Source: Pseudolysinimonas_A sp041984585
Lineage (GTDB): Bacteria; Actinomycetota; Actinomycetes; Actinomycetales; Microbacteriaceae
Assembly: GCA_041984585.1 (NCBI GenBank)
Contig: JBHIXX010000009.1
Span: 18,566 to 82,565, forward strand
Direction: 5' to 3'
DNA: 64,000 nt
Part shown: positions 33,275 through 43,608 of the stretch, one piece after another
Layout: each line of letters begins with the position of its first letter
Position numbering within the stretch: position 1 is the stretch's first letter
Position numbers and translations under genes: made by a program
Notes under the pieces: generated by a model
What the model saw: the letters and a program-made list of their open reading frames with translations, nothing else
Databases searched by the model: none
Told to the model about the DNA's origin: nothing

Positions 33275-34428
33275 GTCTCGTTGACCGGCGCGCGTTCGCG
33301 CTCTCGCCCCAGCAGGTGGACCCGCTCAGCTGGTTCACCGGCCCGCTGGTGCCGCTCGTGTTCGGGGCGCTGAGTCTCGTCTACGGCTCACTCGCCACGA
33401 TCGCCACCTGGGGGAGCGTGCCCGCCCCCGGCCTGCAGCTGTTCGGCGTTCTGCTCGGCGTCGCGGGCTGCCTCGTCGTCTACCTGCGCACCCGGCCACT
33501 GCGACCGCCGATCGGATGGCCCACCGCGGCCGTCACCATCGGCCTCGGCGTGGCCGGCGGGGTGCTGCACGCTCTCGGGGCGACGGGAGGCGGGCTCGCG
33601 ATCGAGCTGTGGTGGGTGCCGTTCTCGCCCGCGCTCGTCATCGGCGCGCTCGCCCCCTACCTGCCGGCGCGGCCTCTGGCGATCGCCGGGATGGCGGCGA
33701 CCGTGGTGCTGACCACGCTCGCCTCGCTCGTCGTGTGGGACGCCGACTCCGGCTGGGGGCCGGTCTCGACGGCGGTCATCATCGCCATGCCCACGGTGCT
33801 CGGCACCGTGGTGGCGGTGGCCTTCTCGGCGACCATCGCGGCCCGCACGCTGCCTCTCATCGAGGCGCGGGCGCGCACCATGCTGACCCCGGACGCCCCG
33901 CACGACGCAGCAGCCCGCCGGAGGGAGTTCGACCGCACCGTGCGGCTCACCGCCCAGGCGATGCCGCTGCTCGAGCAGGTCGCGCGCACCGGCGAGGTGA
34001 CCGCGGCCGACCGCACGCTGGCCGGACAGCTCGCGCGGCGGCTGCGCGACGACCTCGTCACCCGGTCGAACCTCACCTGGCTCGACTCGGTCGCTCAGGA
34101 GTCGGGCATCGTCGTCGTCGACACCGATCGGCGGGCGGCGGGGATGCGGATGCCGCAGCGCACCGCCCTGCGGGCACTGCTGCGGGCGCTGCTCGACCTG
34201 CCCGGCGCCCGCGACGCGGCGGTGCTGGTCGAGTTCCGCGCCCACGACGACGGCGGGACTCTCGTCGCGGTGAGCGCCGAGCTGGAGCTGCCGGAGGGCC
34301 CGCGCGCGCTGCACCTCGCCCCGAGCTACCTCGCGCTCGACGGCGCGGTCGAGGAGCTGCGCTGGCACGACGACGGTCTGGGGCTCAGCTTCCGCATCGA
34401 CCCGCCCGGCCGCGACTCCGACCGCTGA
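33271..34428 (+). CDS. Second membrane protein, degenerate sensor-kinase-like
   Basis: A 385-residue protein with about six membrane helices (residues 25-190) and a cytoplasmic domain. That domain begins like a kinase dimerisation helix (LAGQLARRLRDDLVTRSNL), but I see no intact N or G boxes; a region RTALRALLRALLDLPG may be a relic of the ATPase domain. It is translationally coupled to the preceding kinase, which suggests a heteromeric sensor. I do not recognise a characterised family. Confidence 0.65.
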   Translation: MSLVDRRAFALSPQQVDPLSWFTGPLVPLVFGALSLVYGSLATIATWGSVPAPGLQLFGVLLGVAGCLVVYLRTRPLRPPIGWPTAAVTIGLGVAGGVLHALGATGGGLAIELWWVPFSPALVIGALAPYLPARPLAIAGMAATVVLTTLASLVVWDADSGWGPVSTAVIIAMPTVLGTVVAVAFSATIAARTLPLIEARARTMLTPDAPHDAAARRREFDRTVRLTAQAMPLLEQVARTGEVTAADRTLAGQLARRLRDDLVTRSNLTWLDSVAQESGIVVVDTDRRAAGMRMPQRTALRALLRALLDLPGARDAAVLVEFRAHDDGGTLVAVSAELELPEGPRALHLAPSYLALDGAVEELRWHDDGLGLSFRIDPPGRDSDR

Positions 34429-34532
34429 CCGCCCGAGCCGCGGTCTCGCTGCGCAGCCCATAGTCAGGCCGAGGCTCACCCGGTCGACACCGCGACGTCG
34501 GGCCTCGCGCGGCCCGAGCCGGCTGCTCGCGG

Positions 34533-35567
<1,035 letters not shown>

Positions 35568-35682
35568 GGAGACTCCTTCGGCATCGCGGCGACGGGTGCT
35601 CCCCGTCGGCTTCCGAGCTTAGCCAGGCCCGGCGCCCCGTCCACGGTCGGATGCCGACCCCGGCCGGAGGGTGCGTGGCCGG

Positions 35683-35688
35683 TAGGCT
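35683..35688 (+). promoter_or_regulatory. -10 box of glpX promoter and hairpin leader
   Basis: TAGGCT predicts a leader of about 80 bases before glpX. The leader contains a 7-bp hairpin (CGACGCC 35734-35740 with GGCGTCG 35744-35750). Confidence 0.4.
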
Positions 35689-35777
35689 GGGCGGGCGCCA
35701 CCGCCACCTCGGGCGCAGACCACCGTCCCCCGCGACGACGCCGACGGCGTCGAGCGCCGAGCGCCCCAGGAGTCCCC

Positions 35778-36785
35778 GTGGCCACCGCCGAATCCGGCGA
35801 TCTGTATCTGCACCCCGACCGCAACCTGGCGATGGAGCTGGTCCGCGCGACCGAGGCCGCCGCCATCCGCGCGACGCCGTTCATCGGTCACGGCGACAAG
35901 GAGGGCGCCGACGGCGCCGCCGTCGACGCGATGCGCAAGTTCCTCGGCACCGTCAACTTCTCGGGCACCGTCGTCATCGGCGAGGGCGAGAAGGACAACG
36001 CCCCGATGCTCTACAACGGCGAGGTCGTCGGCAACGGCCGCGGCCCGGAGTGCGACATCGCCGTCGACCCGATCGACGGCACCTCGCTCACCGCCGCCGG
36101 GCGACGCAACGCGATCTCGATGATCGCGGCGAGCGACCGCGGGTCGATGCTCGACGCGTCGAGCGTGTTCTACATGGACAAGATCGTCGGCGGCCCCGAG
36201 GCGATCGGGGTGGTCGACATCCGCCAGTCCGTGGCCGAGAACGTGCGGGCCATCGCGAAGGCGAAGGGCAAGCCGGTCGAGGAGGTGCAGGTCGGCGTGC
36301 TCGACCGTCCGCGCCACGCCGAGCTGATCGCCGAGATCCGCCAGGCTGGGGCGGGCACGCGGCTGCTGCTCGACGGCGACGTCGCGGGCGGCATCGACGC
36401 CGCCAGCTACGACGGCCGGCTCGACCTGTGCATGGGGATCGGCGGGTCGCCCGAGGGCGTCGCCACCGCGTGCGCGATCAAGGCGCTCGGCGGGCTCATC
36501 CAGACCCGGATGGCGCCGCTCGACGACGACGAGAAGCAGCGCGGCATCGACGCGGGTCTCAAGTTCGACCACGTCTACGAGGCCGACGAGCTGGTCGCCG
36601 GCGACAACACCTTCTTCGTCGCCACCGGCGTCACGGACGGCAACCTGGTCACCGGCGTGCGCCGCAAGGGGCCGATCATCCGCACCGAGTCGATCGTGCT
36701 CCGCGCTCGCTCGGGCACCATCCGCCGGGTGAGCGCCGACCACCTCGTGTCGAAGTGGCTCGGGGAGTCGCTGCCCGGCATCTGA
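35778..36785 (+). CDS. glpX: Class II fructose-1,6-bisphosphatase
   Basis: Gluconeogenic phosphatase of 335 residues. The metal-binding motifs GEGEKDNAP and DPIDGTSLTA are present, as are DGDVAGGIDA and GIGGSPEGV. The GTG at 35778 has AGGAG 7 bases upstream. Two-enzyme context with the divergent aldolase gene supports the role. Nothing unusual. Confidence 0.96.
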   Translation: MATAESGDLYLHPDRNLAMELVRATEAAAIRATPFIGHGDKEGADGAAVDAMRKFLGTVNFSGTVVIGEGEKDNAPMLYNGEVVGNGRGPECDIAVDPIDGTSLTAAGRRNAISMIAASDRGSMLDASSVFYMDKIVGGPEAIGVVDIRQSVAENVRAIAKAKGKPVEEVQVGVLDRPRHAELIAEIRQAGAGTRLLLDGDVAGGIDAASYDGRLDLCMGIGGSPEGVATACAIKALGGLIQTRMAPLDDDEKQRGIDAGLKFDHVYEADELVAGDNTFFVATGVTDGNLVTGVRRKGPIIRTESIVLRARSGTIRRVSADHLVSKWLGESLPGI

Positions 36786-36853
36786 CCGAGCCCGCGCCAG
36801 CCGTCCCGCCCCGGATCCGTCCGGCGGCGGGACGACGCGTCTCCGGGCTCGGA

Positions 36854-36915
36854 TACTCCCGTCGGAGTAATGCGGAGTCGGAGTATTGCGGAGTGAGCGC
36901 TCACTCACTTACGCT
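36854..36915 (+). promoter_or_regulatory. Operator/promoter region of the TetR-ABC operon
   Basis: A perfect 16-bp palindrome GAGTGAGCGCTCACTC (36891-36906) lies directly before the -10 box TACGCT (36910-36915). Upstream, a 16-bp sequence is tandemly repeated with one mismatch (36863-36878 and 36879-36894); the second copy runs into the palindrome. TACTCC (36854-36859) and GGAGTA (36864-36869) form a second inverted repeat. Confidence 0.7.
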
Positions 36916-36921
36916 CCGGGG

Positions 36922-37569
36922 GTGGTCTCCGCCCGTGACGCGTTCGTCGACACCGCCGCCTTCTCGCGGGCGCGCGAGGCCGCGGCCGGCGAGACCCGCT
37001 CGCGCGCCCGCCCGCTCGCGCCCGACGACCGCCGGCTGGCCATCCTCGACGCGGTGATCCCGCTCCTCAAGGAGCGCGGACGGGACGCGTCGACCCGTGA
37101 GATGGCGCAGGCCGCCGGCGTCGCCGAGGGCACCCTGTTCCGGGTGTTCGACGACAAGGAGAGCATCATCCGGGCCGCCGTCGACCGGTACCTGGAGCCG
37201 CACGAGCTGCGGGCCGCCCTCGAATCGCTCGACCCCGCCGACCCGACCGAGGTCAAGGTGCGGCGGGTGCTCGACCTGCTGCGGGCCCGCTTCGAGGGCG
37301 TCATCGGCCTGATGTCGGCGCTCGGGATGCACGGACCCCCGCCCGGCCGGACGCATCGGCCGCACGAGGAGGAGTGGCGCACCATCCTCCATCGACTGTT
37401 CGCCGACGACGACCTCGCGGTGCCCGTCGACGACCTCGTGTACTTCGTGCGCCTGGTCGCCTTCGCCGGCTCCATCCCGATGTTCAGCACCCCCCACCCC
37501 TTCACCACCGAGCAGCTCGCGGACCTGATCCTCCGCGGAGTGCTCCCGTCATCCGGAAGGACCGCCTGA
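36922..37569 (+). CDS. TetR/AcrR family regulator of the ABC exporter
   Basis: A 215-residue regulator. The helix-turn-helix is ASTREMAQAAGVAEGTLFRVFDDKE, about residues 55-80, after a charged N-terminal extension. The GTG at 36922 lies 6 bases after the -10 box and is preferred over an in-frame start at 36886, which would lie inside the operator. The gene overlaps the first ABC gene by one base (TGATG). Autorepression through the 16-bp palindrome, with derepression by an exported compound, is the likely mode (inference). Confidence 0.88.
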   Translation: MVSARDAFVDTAAFSRAREAAAGETRSRARPLAPDDRRLAILDAVIPLLKERGRDASTREMAQAAGVAEGTLFRVFDDKESIIRAAVDRYLEPHELRAALESLDPADPTEVKVRRVLDLLRARFEGVIGLMSALGMHGPPPGRTHRPHEEEWRTILHRLFADDDLAVPVDDLVYFVRLVAFAGSIPMFSTPHPFTTEQLADLILRGVLPSSGRTA

Positions 37570-39302
37570 TGCTCGGACGCCTGCTCGTCCGCTTCCTCCG
37601 GCCGTACTGGCCGTTCATCCTGCTCGTCGTGCTGTTCCAGGCAGGGCAGTCGATCGCATCGCTCTGGCTGCCGAGCCTGAACGCCGACATCATCGACCAG
37701 GGCGTCGCCCAGGGCGACACGGGCTACGTGCTGCAGGTCGGCGGGGTGATGCTGCTGGTGACCCTCGCGCAGATCGTCTGCGCGATCATCGCCGTCTACT
37801 TCGGGGCGCGCACCGCCATGGCGTTCGGGCGCGACGTGCGCGGCGCGATCTTCGACCGCGTCGGCGCGTTCTCGGAGCGCGAGGTGCAGCAGTTCGGGGC
37901 GCCGAGCCTCATCACCCGCACCACCAACGACGTGCAGCAGGTGCAGATGCTCGTGCTGATGACGGCGACGCTGCTGGTGTCGGCCCCGATCCTCGCCGTC
38001 GGCGGGGTGATCTTCGCCATCGGCGAGGACGTCGGGCTCTCCTGGATCCTGGTCGTCGCCATCCCCGTGCTGCTCGTCGCGGTCGCCCTGATCGTGTCGC
38101 GCATGGTCCCGTGGTTCCGCAAGATGCAGGAGCGCATCGACCAGGTCAACCGGGTGCTGCGCGAACAGCTCTCCGGCATCCGCGTCGTCCGCGCCTTCGT
38201 GCGCGAGCCGGTCGAGACCGAGCGGTTCGCGCAGGCCAACGCCGACGTCACCGAGACGGCGCTGCGGGCGGGGCGCCTGTTCGCGCTCATGTTCCCGATC
38301 GTGATGCTGATCCTCAACGTGTCGAGCGTCGCGGTGCTGTGGCTCGGCGCCTACCGGATCGAAGACGGCAGCCTGCAGGTCGGGTCGCTCATCGCGTTCC
38401 TCAGCTACATCATCCAGATCCTGATGGCGGTGCTGATGGCGTCGATGCTGGCGTTCATCCTGCCGCGGGCCTCGGTATCGGCCGACCGCATCGGCGCGGT
38501 GCTCGCCACCGAGTCGACCGTGCACCCGCCGACGGCTCCGGTGACCGTGCTGCGCACCCGGGGCGGCGTCGAGCTGCGGCACGCCACCTTCGCCTACCCG
38601 GGCGCCGACGAGCCCGTGCTCGACGACATCTCGTTCACCGCGTCGCCGGGCCGGACCACGGCGATCATCGGCTCCACCGGATCGGGCAAGACGACGCTGG
38701 TCAACCTGCTGCCGCGCCTGTTCGACGTCACCTCGGGCGCCGTGCTGGTCGACGACGTGGACGTGCGCGAACTCGACCCCGACCTGTTGTGGGGACGGAT
38801 CGGGCTGGTCCCCCAGCGTGCCTACCTGTTCTCCGGCACGGTGGCCTCGAACCTGCGCTACGGCGACCCCGCCGCGACCGACGACGAGCTGTGGCGCGCC
38901 CTCGAGATCGCCCAGGCGGCCGACTTCGTGCGCGCCTTCCCGGAGGGGCTCGAGGCGCCGATCGCCCAGGGCGGCACCAACGTCTCCGGCGGCCAGCGGC
39001 AGCGGCTGGCGATCGCCCGGGCGCTCGTCAAGCGCCCCGAGGTCTACGTGTTCGACGACGCGTTCTCGGCCCTCGACACCGCGACCGACGCGCGGCTGCG
39101 CGCCGCGCTCGCCCGGGAGGTGTCCGACGCGACCATGATCGTGGTCGCCCAGCGGGTGTCGACCATCGTCGACGCCGACGAGATCCTCGTGCTCGACGAC
39201 GGCCGCGTCGTCGCGCGCGGCACCCACGCCGAGCTGCTCGACGGCTCGCCCGAGTACGCGGAGATCGTCGCCAGCCAGCTCTCCGCGGAGGAGGCGGCAT
39301 GA
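37569..39302 (+). CDS. ABC exporter half-transporter, degenerate-site subunit
   Basis: A 577-residue fused permease-ATPase with six membrane helices (residues 15-300) and an ATPase domain: Walker A GSTGSGKTTL, Q loop LVPQRAYLFSG, signature VSGGQRQRL. After Walker B the expected catalytic Glu is Asp497 (VFDDAFSALD), and the switch His is Gln in VAQRVST. Both changes mark the non-hydrolysing half of heterodimeric TM287/288-type exporters. It is followed by its partner with an ATGA overlap. Confidence 0.92.
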   Translation: MLGRLLVRFLRPYWPFILLVVLFQAGQSIASLWLPSLNADIIDQGVAQGDTGYVLQVGGVMLLVTLAQIVCAIIAVYFGARTAMAFGRDVRGAIFDRVGAFSEREVQQFGAPSLITRTTNDVQQVQMLVLMTATLLVSAPILAVGGVIFAIGEDVGLSWILVVAIPVLLVAVALIVSRMVPWFRKMQERIDQVNRVLREQLSGIRVVRAFVREPVETERFAQANADVTETALRAGRLFALMFPIVMLILNVSSVAVLWLGAYRIEDGSLQVGSLIAFLSYIIQILMAVLMASMLAFILPRASVSADRIGAVLATESTVHPPTAPVTVLRTRGGVELRHATFAYPGADEPVLDDISFTASPGRTTAIIGSTGSGKTTLVNLLPRLFDVTSGAVLVDDVDVRELDPDLLWGRIGLVPQRAYLFSGTVASNLRYGDPAATDDELWRALEIAQAADFVRAFPEGLEAPIAQGGTNVSGGQRQRLAIARALVKRPEVYVFDDAFSALDTATDARLRAALAREVSDATMIVVAQRVSTIVDADEILVLDDGRVVARGTHAELLDGSPEYAEIVASQLSAEEAA

Positions 39303-41362
39303 GCGCGCCGCACGGCACCCCGCGGCCCGCCGCCGCGGCCCGGCCGGAGAGCCAGAGCATCGCCCGGCAGAACGCCCCGCGCGGCGGACCCTTCGCCGGG
39401 ATGGGGATGCCCGCCGAGAAGAGCATGAACTTCGGCCCGAGCGCCAAGCGCCTGCTCGGCCGCCTCGCGCCCGAGCGGGGGCGGCTGGTCTTCGTGATCG
39501 TGCTCGGCGTGCTCGGCGTCGTGCTCAGCGTCATCGGGCCGAAGGTGCTCGGCGAGGCGACCAACATCGTGTTCGAGGGCGCCATCTCGGCGCAGCTGCC
39601 CGCCGGGGTGACCCAGGAGCAGGTGATCGAGCAGCTGCGCGCCCAGGGCGACGACCAGCAGGCCGACCTGCTCTCCGGGATGCACCTCACGCCCGGCGAG
39701 GGGATCGACTTCGCCTCGCTGCAGCTCGTGCTCGGTTCGGTGCTGCTGCTCTACGTGTTCTCGAGCCTGTTCATGTACGCCCAGGGCTACATCCTCAACG
39801 GTGTCACCCAGCGCACCATGTACCGGCTGCGCGAGGACGTGGAGCGCAAGATCCACCGGCTGCCACTGAAGTACTTCGACCGGATGCCGCGGGGCGAACT
39901 GCTCAGCCGGGTCACCAACGACATCGACAACATCTCGCAGACGACGCAGCAGACGCTCTCGCAGCTGTTGACCTCCCTGCTGACCGTGCTGGGCATCCTG
40001 ATCATGATGTTCGTCATCTCGCCGCTGCTGGCGCTCGTCGCGCTGGTCACCGTGCCGCTGACGCTCGTCGTCACCGTGCTGATCGCGAAGCGGTCGCAGA
40101 AGCTGTTCGTCGCCCAGTGGCGCAGCACCGGCGAACTCAACGCCCAGGTCGAGGAGGGCTACACCGGCCACGCCCTGGTGAAGGTGTTCGGACGCCACCG
40201 CGAGGTGGGCGCCCGGTTCGCGGAGAAGAACGAAGAGCTCTACAAGGCCAGCTTCGGCGCCCAGTTCGTGAGCGGCATCATCATGCCCGCCAACATGTTC
40301 ATCGGGAACCTCGTCTACGTCGGCATCGCCGTGGTCGGCGGCCTGCTGGTGGCCAACGGCTCGATGCGGCTCGGCGACGTGCAGGCGTTCATCCAGTACT
40401 CGCGCCAGTTCACCCAGCCGCTCGCCCAGCTCGGCTCGATGGTCAACCTGCTGCAGTCCGGCGTCGCGAGCGCCGAGCGGGTGTTCGAGCTGCTCGACGC
40501 CGAGGAGGAGACCCCGGATGCCGTCGGCGGCGAACTGCCGGCCGGCGGCACCGGCGAGCTCTCCTTCGAGCACGTGGCGTTCCGCTACGAGGAGGACACC
40601 CCGCTGATCCGCGACCTGTCGCTCACCGCGCGCCCGGGTCAGACCGTCGCGATCGTCGGCCCCACGGGCGCCGGCAAGACGACACTCGTCAACCTGCTCA
40701 TGCGGTTCTACGAGATCGACGACGGCCGCATCACCCTCGACGGGGTCGACATCCGCGAGCTCACGCGCGAGGCCCTGCGCTCGCGCACCGGCATGGTGCT
40801 GCAGGACACCTGGCTGTTCGCGGGCACCATCCGCGACAACATCGCCTACGGCCGCCCGGGCGCGACGGAGGAGGAGATCCTCGCGGCGGCGGAGGCCGCC
40901 TACGTCGACCGCTTCGTGCACTCGCTGCCCGACGGCTACGACACCGTGCTCGACGACGACGCGTCGAACATCTCGGCGGGCGAGAAGCAGCTGCTCACCA
41001 TCGCGCGGGCGTTCCTCGCCCAGCCGCGGCTGCTCATCCTCGACGAGGCGACGTCGAGCGTCGACACCCGCACCGAGCTGCTCGTGCAGCGGGCGATGGC
41101 CGAGCTGCGGCGGGATCGCACCAGCTTCGTCATCGCCCACCGGCTGTCGACGATCCGCGACGCCGACCTGATCCTCGTGATGGAGGCGGGCGAGATCGTC
41201 GAGCAGGGGAACCACGAGCAGCTGCTCGAGCGGGACGGCGCCTACGCGCGGCTCTACCGCGCCCAGTTCGCCGCGCCCGTCGAGCAGGACGAACCGGATG
41301 CGGAGGTCGGGGGCGCAGAGGTCGCGGGCGCGGCGGTCGGGGACGAGCCGATCGGGGGGTAG
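39299..41362 (+). CDS. ABC exporter half-transporter, catalytic subunit
   Basis: A 687-residue fused permease-ATPase. A 50-residue N-terminal tail precedes the membrane domain, which has an unusually long first outer loop (about residues 85-150, rich in Gln and Asp). The ATPase has Walker A GPTGAGKTTL, signature ISAGEKQLL, catalytic Glu583 (LDEATSS) and switch His (IAHRLST). It pairs with the upstream subunit. The C-terminal tail is acidic and Gly/Ala-rich. Drug or lipid export is likely, substrate unknown. Confidence 0.92.
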   Translation: MSAPHGTPRPAAAARPESQSIARQNAPRGGPFAGMGMPAEKSMNFGPSAKRLLGRLAPERGRLVFVIVLGVLGVVLSVIGPKVLGEATNIVFEGAISAQLPAGVTQEQVIEQLRAQGDDQQADLLSGMHLTPGEGIDFASLQLVLGSVLLLYVFSSLFMYAQGYILNGVTQRTMYRLREDVERKIHRLPLKYFDRMPRGELLSRVTNDIDNISQTTQQTLSQLLTSLLTVLGILIMMFVISPLLALVALVTVPLTLVVTVLIAKRSQKLFVAQWRSTGELNAQVEEGYTGHALVKVFGRHREVGARFAEKNEELYKASFGAQFVSGIIMPANMFIGNLVYVGIAVVGGLLVANGSMRLGDVQAFIQYSRQFTQPLAQLGSMVNLLQSGVASAERVFELLDAEEETPDAVGGELPAGGTGELSFEHVAFRYEEDTPLIRDLSLTARPGQTVAIVGPTGAGKTTLVNLLMRFYEIDDGRITLDGVDIRELTREALRSRTGMVLQDTWLFAGTIRDNIAYGRPGATEEEILAAAEAAYVDRFVHSLPDGYDTVLDDDASNISAGEKQLLTIARAFLAQPRLLILDEATSSVDTRTELLVQRAMAELRRDRTSFVIAHRLSTIRDADLILVMEAGEIVEQGNHEQLLERDGAYARLYRAQFAAPVEQDEPDAEVGGAEVAGAAVGDEPIGG

Positions 41363-41390
41363 CCCCCGCGAGGGCGGCGGCGTCGGCCGG

Positions 41391-41396
41391 TACCGT
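41391..41396 (+). promoter_or_regulatory. -10 box of leaderless DUF2306 gene promoter
   Basis: TACCGT ends 6 bases before the GTG at 41403, with no ribosome-binding site. Confidence 0.5.
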
Positions 41397-41402
41397 GTGC
41401 GG

Positions 41403-42107
41403 GTGACCGACACCGCCCTCGCCCCGACGCCCGTGCGCACCCGGATCGGGTGGGCATTCGTGCTGATCTCCGCGCTCGCCATCGTCGCGTTCGCCGCGGT
41501 GCCCTACGCGACCGCGCCGCTGACCGACCTCGCGGAGGCGGGCGTCGGCCTCGCCCCCGACTACGCGGTGAAGCCGCTGCCGGTGCAGGTCGCGCTCTAC
41601 GCGCACATCGCCGGGGGCGCCGTGGCCCTCGTGCTCGGAGCGCTGCAGTTCTGGCGGGGCCTGCGCGACCGGTTCGCGGCGGTGCACCGCGCGACCGGAC
41701 GGGTCTACCTCGGAGCGGTGGCGCTCGGCGCCGTCTCCGGGCTGGTGATCGCCCCGTTCAGCCCCGCCGGGTGGGTCGGGCTGTTCGGCTTCGGCACCCT
41801 CGCCGTGCTCTGGCTGCTGACCGCCTGGCGGGCGTACCGCGCCATCCGCCGTCGCGACGTCGCCGCCCACCGGTCGTGGATGATGCGCAACTACGCGCTC
41901 ACCTACGCCGCCGTGACGCTGCGGGTGTGGCTGCCGCTGCTCATCGTCGCCACACTGGGGCTGGGCCTGGCGTCGGACTTCGACTCGGCGTTCGCCAGCG
42001 CCTACGCGGCGGTGCCGTTCCTGGCCTGGATGCCGAACCTGGTCGTGGCGGAGTGGTTGATCCGTCGTCGCGGGCTGCCGTCGTATCGGCTGACGCCGAG
42101 TCGCTGA
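41403..42107 (+). CDS. DUF2306 domain membrane protein
   Basis: A 234-residue protein with about seven membrane helices. The DUF2306 motifs HIAGGAVALVLGALQFW, HRATGRVYLGAV and HRSWMMRNYALTYAAVTLR carry conserved His and Arg residues that may bind heme or a quinone (inference). Function is unknown. It follows the ABC exporter by 40 bases but has its own promoter. Confidence 0.88.
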   Translation: MTDTALAPTPVRTRIGWAFVLISALAIVAFAAVPYATAPLTDLAEAGVGLAPDYAVKPLPVQVALYAHIAGGAVALVLGALQFWRGLRDRFAAVHRATGRVYLGAVALGAVSGLVIAPFSPAGWVGLFGFGTLAVLWLLTAWRAYRAIRRRDVAAHRSWMMRNYALTYAAVTLRVWLPLLIVATLGLGLASDFDSAFASAYAAVPFLAWMPNLVVAEWLIRRRGLPSYRLTPSR

Positions 42108-42132
42108 CCCGCCGACGCGCGGCGGTCGGCGT

Positions 42133-43524
42133 TCAGGCGGTCTTGGCGTCCTTCGCCGGTGCGTCGGGCAGACCCAGGTCGAGCTCGGCGCGACCCACGC
42201 CGGTGGCGTCGATCGACTTCAGCTCGGTCTCGAGCGCGGCGGTGCGGCTCGACTCGATGACCGACGTGAGGTCGGAGGCGCTCACCTGGCGGGTGTCCTC
42301 GTCGACCTCGTCGAGCTGCGGCAGCACCTTCGACTCGTCGAGCTGGCTCAGGCGGCGGGCCGAGGGCAGCACCTGGCGCTCGAGCGAGCCGACGAACGTG
42401 TTGTAGTCCTTGACGCTGCGCTCGATCGAGCGGCCGAGCTTGTCGACGTGCGTGGCCAGCGTGGTGAGCCGCCCGTACAGCTCGCGGCTCACGTCGAACA
42501 GCGCCCGCGCCTCGGCGGTGACCACCTCGTGCCGCCACGACACCGCGACCGCCTTGAGCACCGAGAACAGCGTCACCGGCGAGGCGAGCGCGACGTGCTT
42601 GCCGAACGCGAACTCCATGATCGACGGGTCGGCCTCGAGCGCCGCGGAGAGCAGCGACTCGCTCGGGATGAAGGCCACCACCATCTCGGGGCTCGACTCC
42701 AGACCGTCCCAGTACGAGCGGGCGCCGAGCGCGGTGATGTGGTCGCGCACCGCCTTGACGTGCTGCTTCAGTAGCGCCTCGCGCTTGGTCGCATCGGCAT
42801 CCGTCGCGGTCGGCGGGATGGCGGCGGCCTCGAGGTAGGAGTTGAACGGCACCTTGGCGTCGACCGCGATGCTCTTGCCGCCGGGCAGGTGCACCACCAT
42901 GTCGGGTCGCGCCGACTTCTTGTCGACGGTGATGCTCGACTGGACGTCGAAGTTGACGTGCTGCAGCATGCCGGCCGCCTCGACGACGGCCTTGAGCTGG
43001 GTCTCGCCCCACACCCCGCGGGTCGAGTTGTTCTTGAGGGCCGACGCGAGCGACTCGGCGGTGGCGCGCAGGCGCTCCTCCGACTCCGCCGCGCTCTTGA
43101 GCTGCTGCGCGAGCTCGCCGTGCTGCCGCTGGCGCTGCGACTCGAGGTCGGTGACCTTGAGCTGCATCGACGCGAGGGTCTCCTTCACCGGAGCGAGCGC
43201 CTCGAGCACCCGGCTCTCGGCCTTCTCCTGCGCGGCGCGCTCCGCGGCCTCGGCGCGGGTGCGCTCGACCAGCTCGCGGTACTGCTCGTGGGCGCCCGCG
43301 AGCTGCTCGCGCAGCCCGGCGAGGCTCGCCTGCGCGGCCGCCAGCTCGGCGCCGAGCTCGGCCTGCACGCGGGCGAGCGCTCCGGCGTGCTGCGCCTCGA
43401 GCAGGGCCGGGCCGGCGGCGGCGTCGCGCGCCGAACGGCGGGCGCCAGCGACGAGCCAGCCGCCCGCGACGCCGAGCAGCAGACCGGCGCCGAGACCGAG
43501 CAGGAGGGCGAGGATCGGGTCCAT
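42133..43524 (-). CDS. rmuC: DNA recombination protein RmuC
   Basis: A 463-residue protein with an N-terminal membrane anchor (LALLLGLGAGLLLGVAGGWLV), a coiled coil (about 40-170) and the RmuC nuclease-like domain (NNSTRGVWGETQL, PGGKSIAVDAKVPFNSYL, GARSYWDGLESSPEMVVAFIPSE motifs). It limits inversions at repeats in E. coli. The ATG at 43524 is preferred over the GTG at 43530 because a -10-like GACACT lies 6 bases before it. It converges with the DUF2306 gene. Confidence 0.93.
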   Translation of the reverse strand: MDPILALLLGLGAGLLLGVAGGWLVAGARRSARDAAAGPALLEAQHAGALARVQAELGAELAAAQASLAGLREQLAGAHEQYRELVERTRAEAAERAAQEKAESRVLEALAPVKETLASMQLKVTDLESQRQRQHGELAQQLKSAAESEERLRATAESLASALKNNSTRGVWGETQLKAVVEAAGMLQHVNFDVQSSITVDKKSARPDMVVHLPGGKSIAVDAKVPFNSYLEAAAIPPTATDADATKREALLKQHVKAVRDHITALGARSYWDGLESSPEMVVAFIPSESLLSAALEADPSIMEFAFGKHVALASPVTLFSVLKAVAVSWRHEVVTAEARALFDVSRELYGRLTTLATHVDKLGRSIERSVKDYNTFVGSLERQVLPSARRLSQLDESKVLPQLDEVDEDTRQVSASDLTSVIESSRTAALETELKSIDATGVGRAELDLGLPDAPAKDAKTA

Positions 43525-43608
43525 GCGCACAGTGTCGCAGCCGGGTCCGACATCCCGAGGGAGGCGGCCGGGTGCGCCGCCCGGCGGGAACGCCTAGCGT
43601 GAGTGCTC

